A stretch of DNA of 23,488 nucleotides from Anaerolineales bacterium UBA3499 (GTDB taxonomy: Bacteria > Chloroflexota > Anaerolineae > Anaerolineales > UBA11657): assembly GCA_002377585.1 (NCBI GenBank), contig DFQC01000035.1:1-23488 (forward strand). Direction: 5' to 3'. Below the pieces are notes generated by a model. The model saw nothing but the letters and a program-made list of their open reading frames with translations, ran no database searches and had not been told where the DNA came from. A program made the position numbers and the translations under genes. Below are positions 22,811 to 23,488 of the stretch, piece by piece; the first letter of the stretch is position 1; each line of letters begins with the position of its first letter.

Positions 22811-23488
22811 ATGCAATTAGAGAACAAGGTTGCTATCATAACAGGTGCAGCCTCAGGTATGGGCAAAGCAATGGCAAAAGGGTATGCGAAGGAAGGCGCT
22901 TCAGTGGTAATAGCGGACTTAGATGCTGATGCTGCGACAGAAGTGGCTGAATCAATAAACAGCGATGGGGGTGATGCGGTAGCTATTCAATACGATGTGA
23001 CCGACATACAGCAATCACAGGATCTTGTAGATTCTACTATGGAGAAGTATGGGAAATTGGATATTCTCGTAAACAATGCCGGAGTCATCGTAGTAAGTCC
23101 TATAGAAGATGTCACTCCAGAAGATTGGGATCTCATATTTGACGTAAATGCAAAAGGTTTGTTCTTTCTATCTCAAATTGCCTGTGTACCGATGCGGGAA
23201 CAATCAAGCGGAAAAATCATCAATATGGCCTCAGGAGCTGGGCGGACAGGTGATGCATATGCTGCTGCTTACAGTGCAAGCAAAGCGACTGTAATGTCCA
23301 TTACACGGTGTTTTGCAATGGCTATGGGAGCATATAATGTGAACGTGAATGGTATTGCTCCCGGAATTGTACGTACCCCGTTCTGGGATAAACTAGATGA
23401 TGAATTTGCTCAGATTTTTGGGAATGACCCAGGAGATAGATGGAATGAAATCGCTGAAAATGTTGTACTCGGGCGACCTGGTGTTGCT
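22811..23488 (+). CDS. Short-chain dehydrogenase/reductase (3' end missing)
   Basis: The 226 codons from the ATG at 22811 run off the right edge. Classical SDRs have about 250 aa, so roughly the last 25 residues are missing. The NAD(P)-binding motif TGAASGMG lies at 11-18 (G12, G16, G18). NNAG lies at 88-91. The catalytic set is S141 (NMASG), Y154 and K158 (YSASK). The loop after the PG motif (NGIAPGIVRTPFW) and the closing LGRPGVA are also family-typical. Asp at the end of the second strand (VVIADLDAD) favours NAD over NADP. The protein is cytoplasmic. Its place after the hydrolase and sulfatase suggests oxidation or reduction of a released sugar or alcohol, though SDR substrates cannot be read from sequence. 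Confidence 0.95.
   Translation, partial: MQLENKVAIITGAASGMGKAMAKGYAKEGASVVIADLDADAATEVAESINSDGGDAVAIQYDVTDIQQSQDLVDSTMEKYGKLDILVNNAGVIVVSPIEDVTPEDWDLIFDVNAKGLFFLSQIACVPMREQSSGKIINMASGAGRTGDAYAAAYSASKATVMSITRCFAMAMGAYNVNVNGIAPGIVRTPFWDKLDDEFAQIFGNDPGDRWNEIAENVVLGRPGVA

Overview
The window is AT-rich bacterial DNA (about 40% G+C by eye). Genes are densely packed, with short intergenic gaps and few strong Shine-Dalgarno sequences. Two lipoproteins carry a lipobox followed by a long Val/Glu/Lys repeat stalk. I associate that pattern with ABC solute-binding proteins of Chloroflexota. Together with sulfatases, an aldehyde:ferredoxin oxidoreductase (AOR) family enzyme and an SDR, it suggests a marine or host-associated Chloroflexota such as SAR202-like lineages. 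This taxonomic call is inference; no rRNA or marker gene other than metH is present.

Layout: (1) 1-5821, all on the minus strand: metH (full-length cobalamin-dependent methionine synthase), then an MFS permease and a single-repeat EamA-type membrane protein in close succession. After a gap with a possible promoter comes the 5' end of a stalked lipoprotein that runs off the left edge. (2) 6086-9839, plus strand: two adjacent half-size ABC exporters forming a clear asymmetric heterodimer. One has Asp at the catalytic Glu position, and the other has a deviant LSMGQ signature. (3) 9840-10181: a gap holding a long inverted repeat. (4) 10182-12601, plus strand: a tungsten/molybdenum AOR-family oxidoreductase and an unrecognised 203-aa protein. 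(5) 12651-23488: a carbohydrate-sulfate locus. On the minus strand a GHL6/GH42-like hydrolase (14401-16395) is followed 13 nt later by a type I sulfatase (12651-14387). Diverging from it on the plus strand are a family 5 solute-binding lipoprotein (16712-18844), a second GH-like protein (19031-20842), a second sulfatase (20972-22714), and the start of an SDR dehydrogenase that runs off the right edge.

The most interesting unit is region 5: two hydrolase+sulfatase pairs arranged divergently around one oligomer-binding lipoprotein. Neither sulfatase and neither hydrolase has a visible signal peptide. The simplest model is import of a sulfated oligosaccharide or glycoside captured by the lipoprotein, then cytoplasmic desulfation and hydrolysis, with the SDR (and perhaps the AOR) oxidising released products. 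No permease, ATPase or formylglycine-generating enzyme is encoded in the window, so the model depends on genes elsewhere. The components belong to known families. What may be undescribed is the arrangement, the intracellular desulfation and the substrate.

I see no tRNA, rRNA, CRISPR array, transposase, prophage or plasmid feature.
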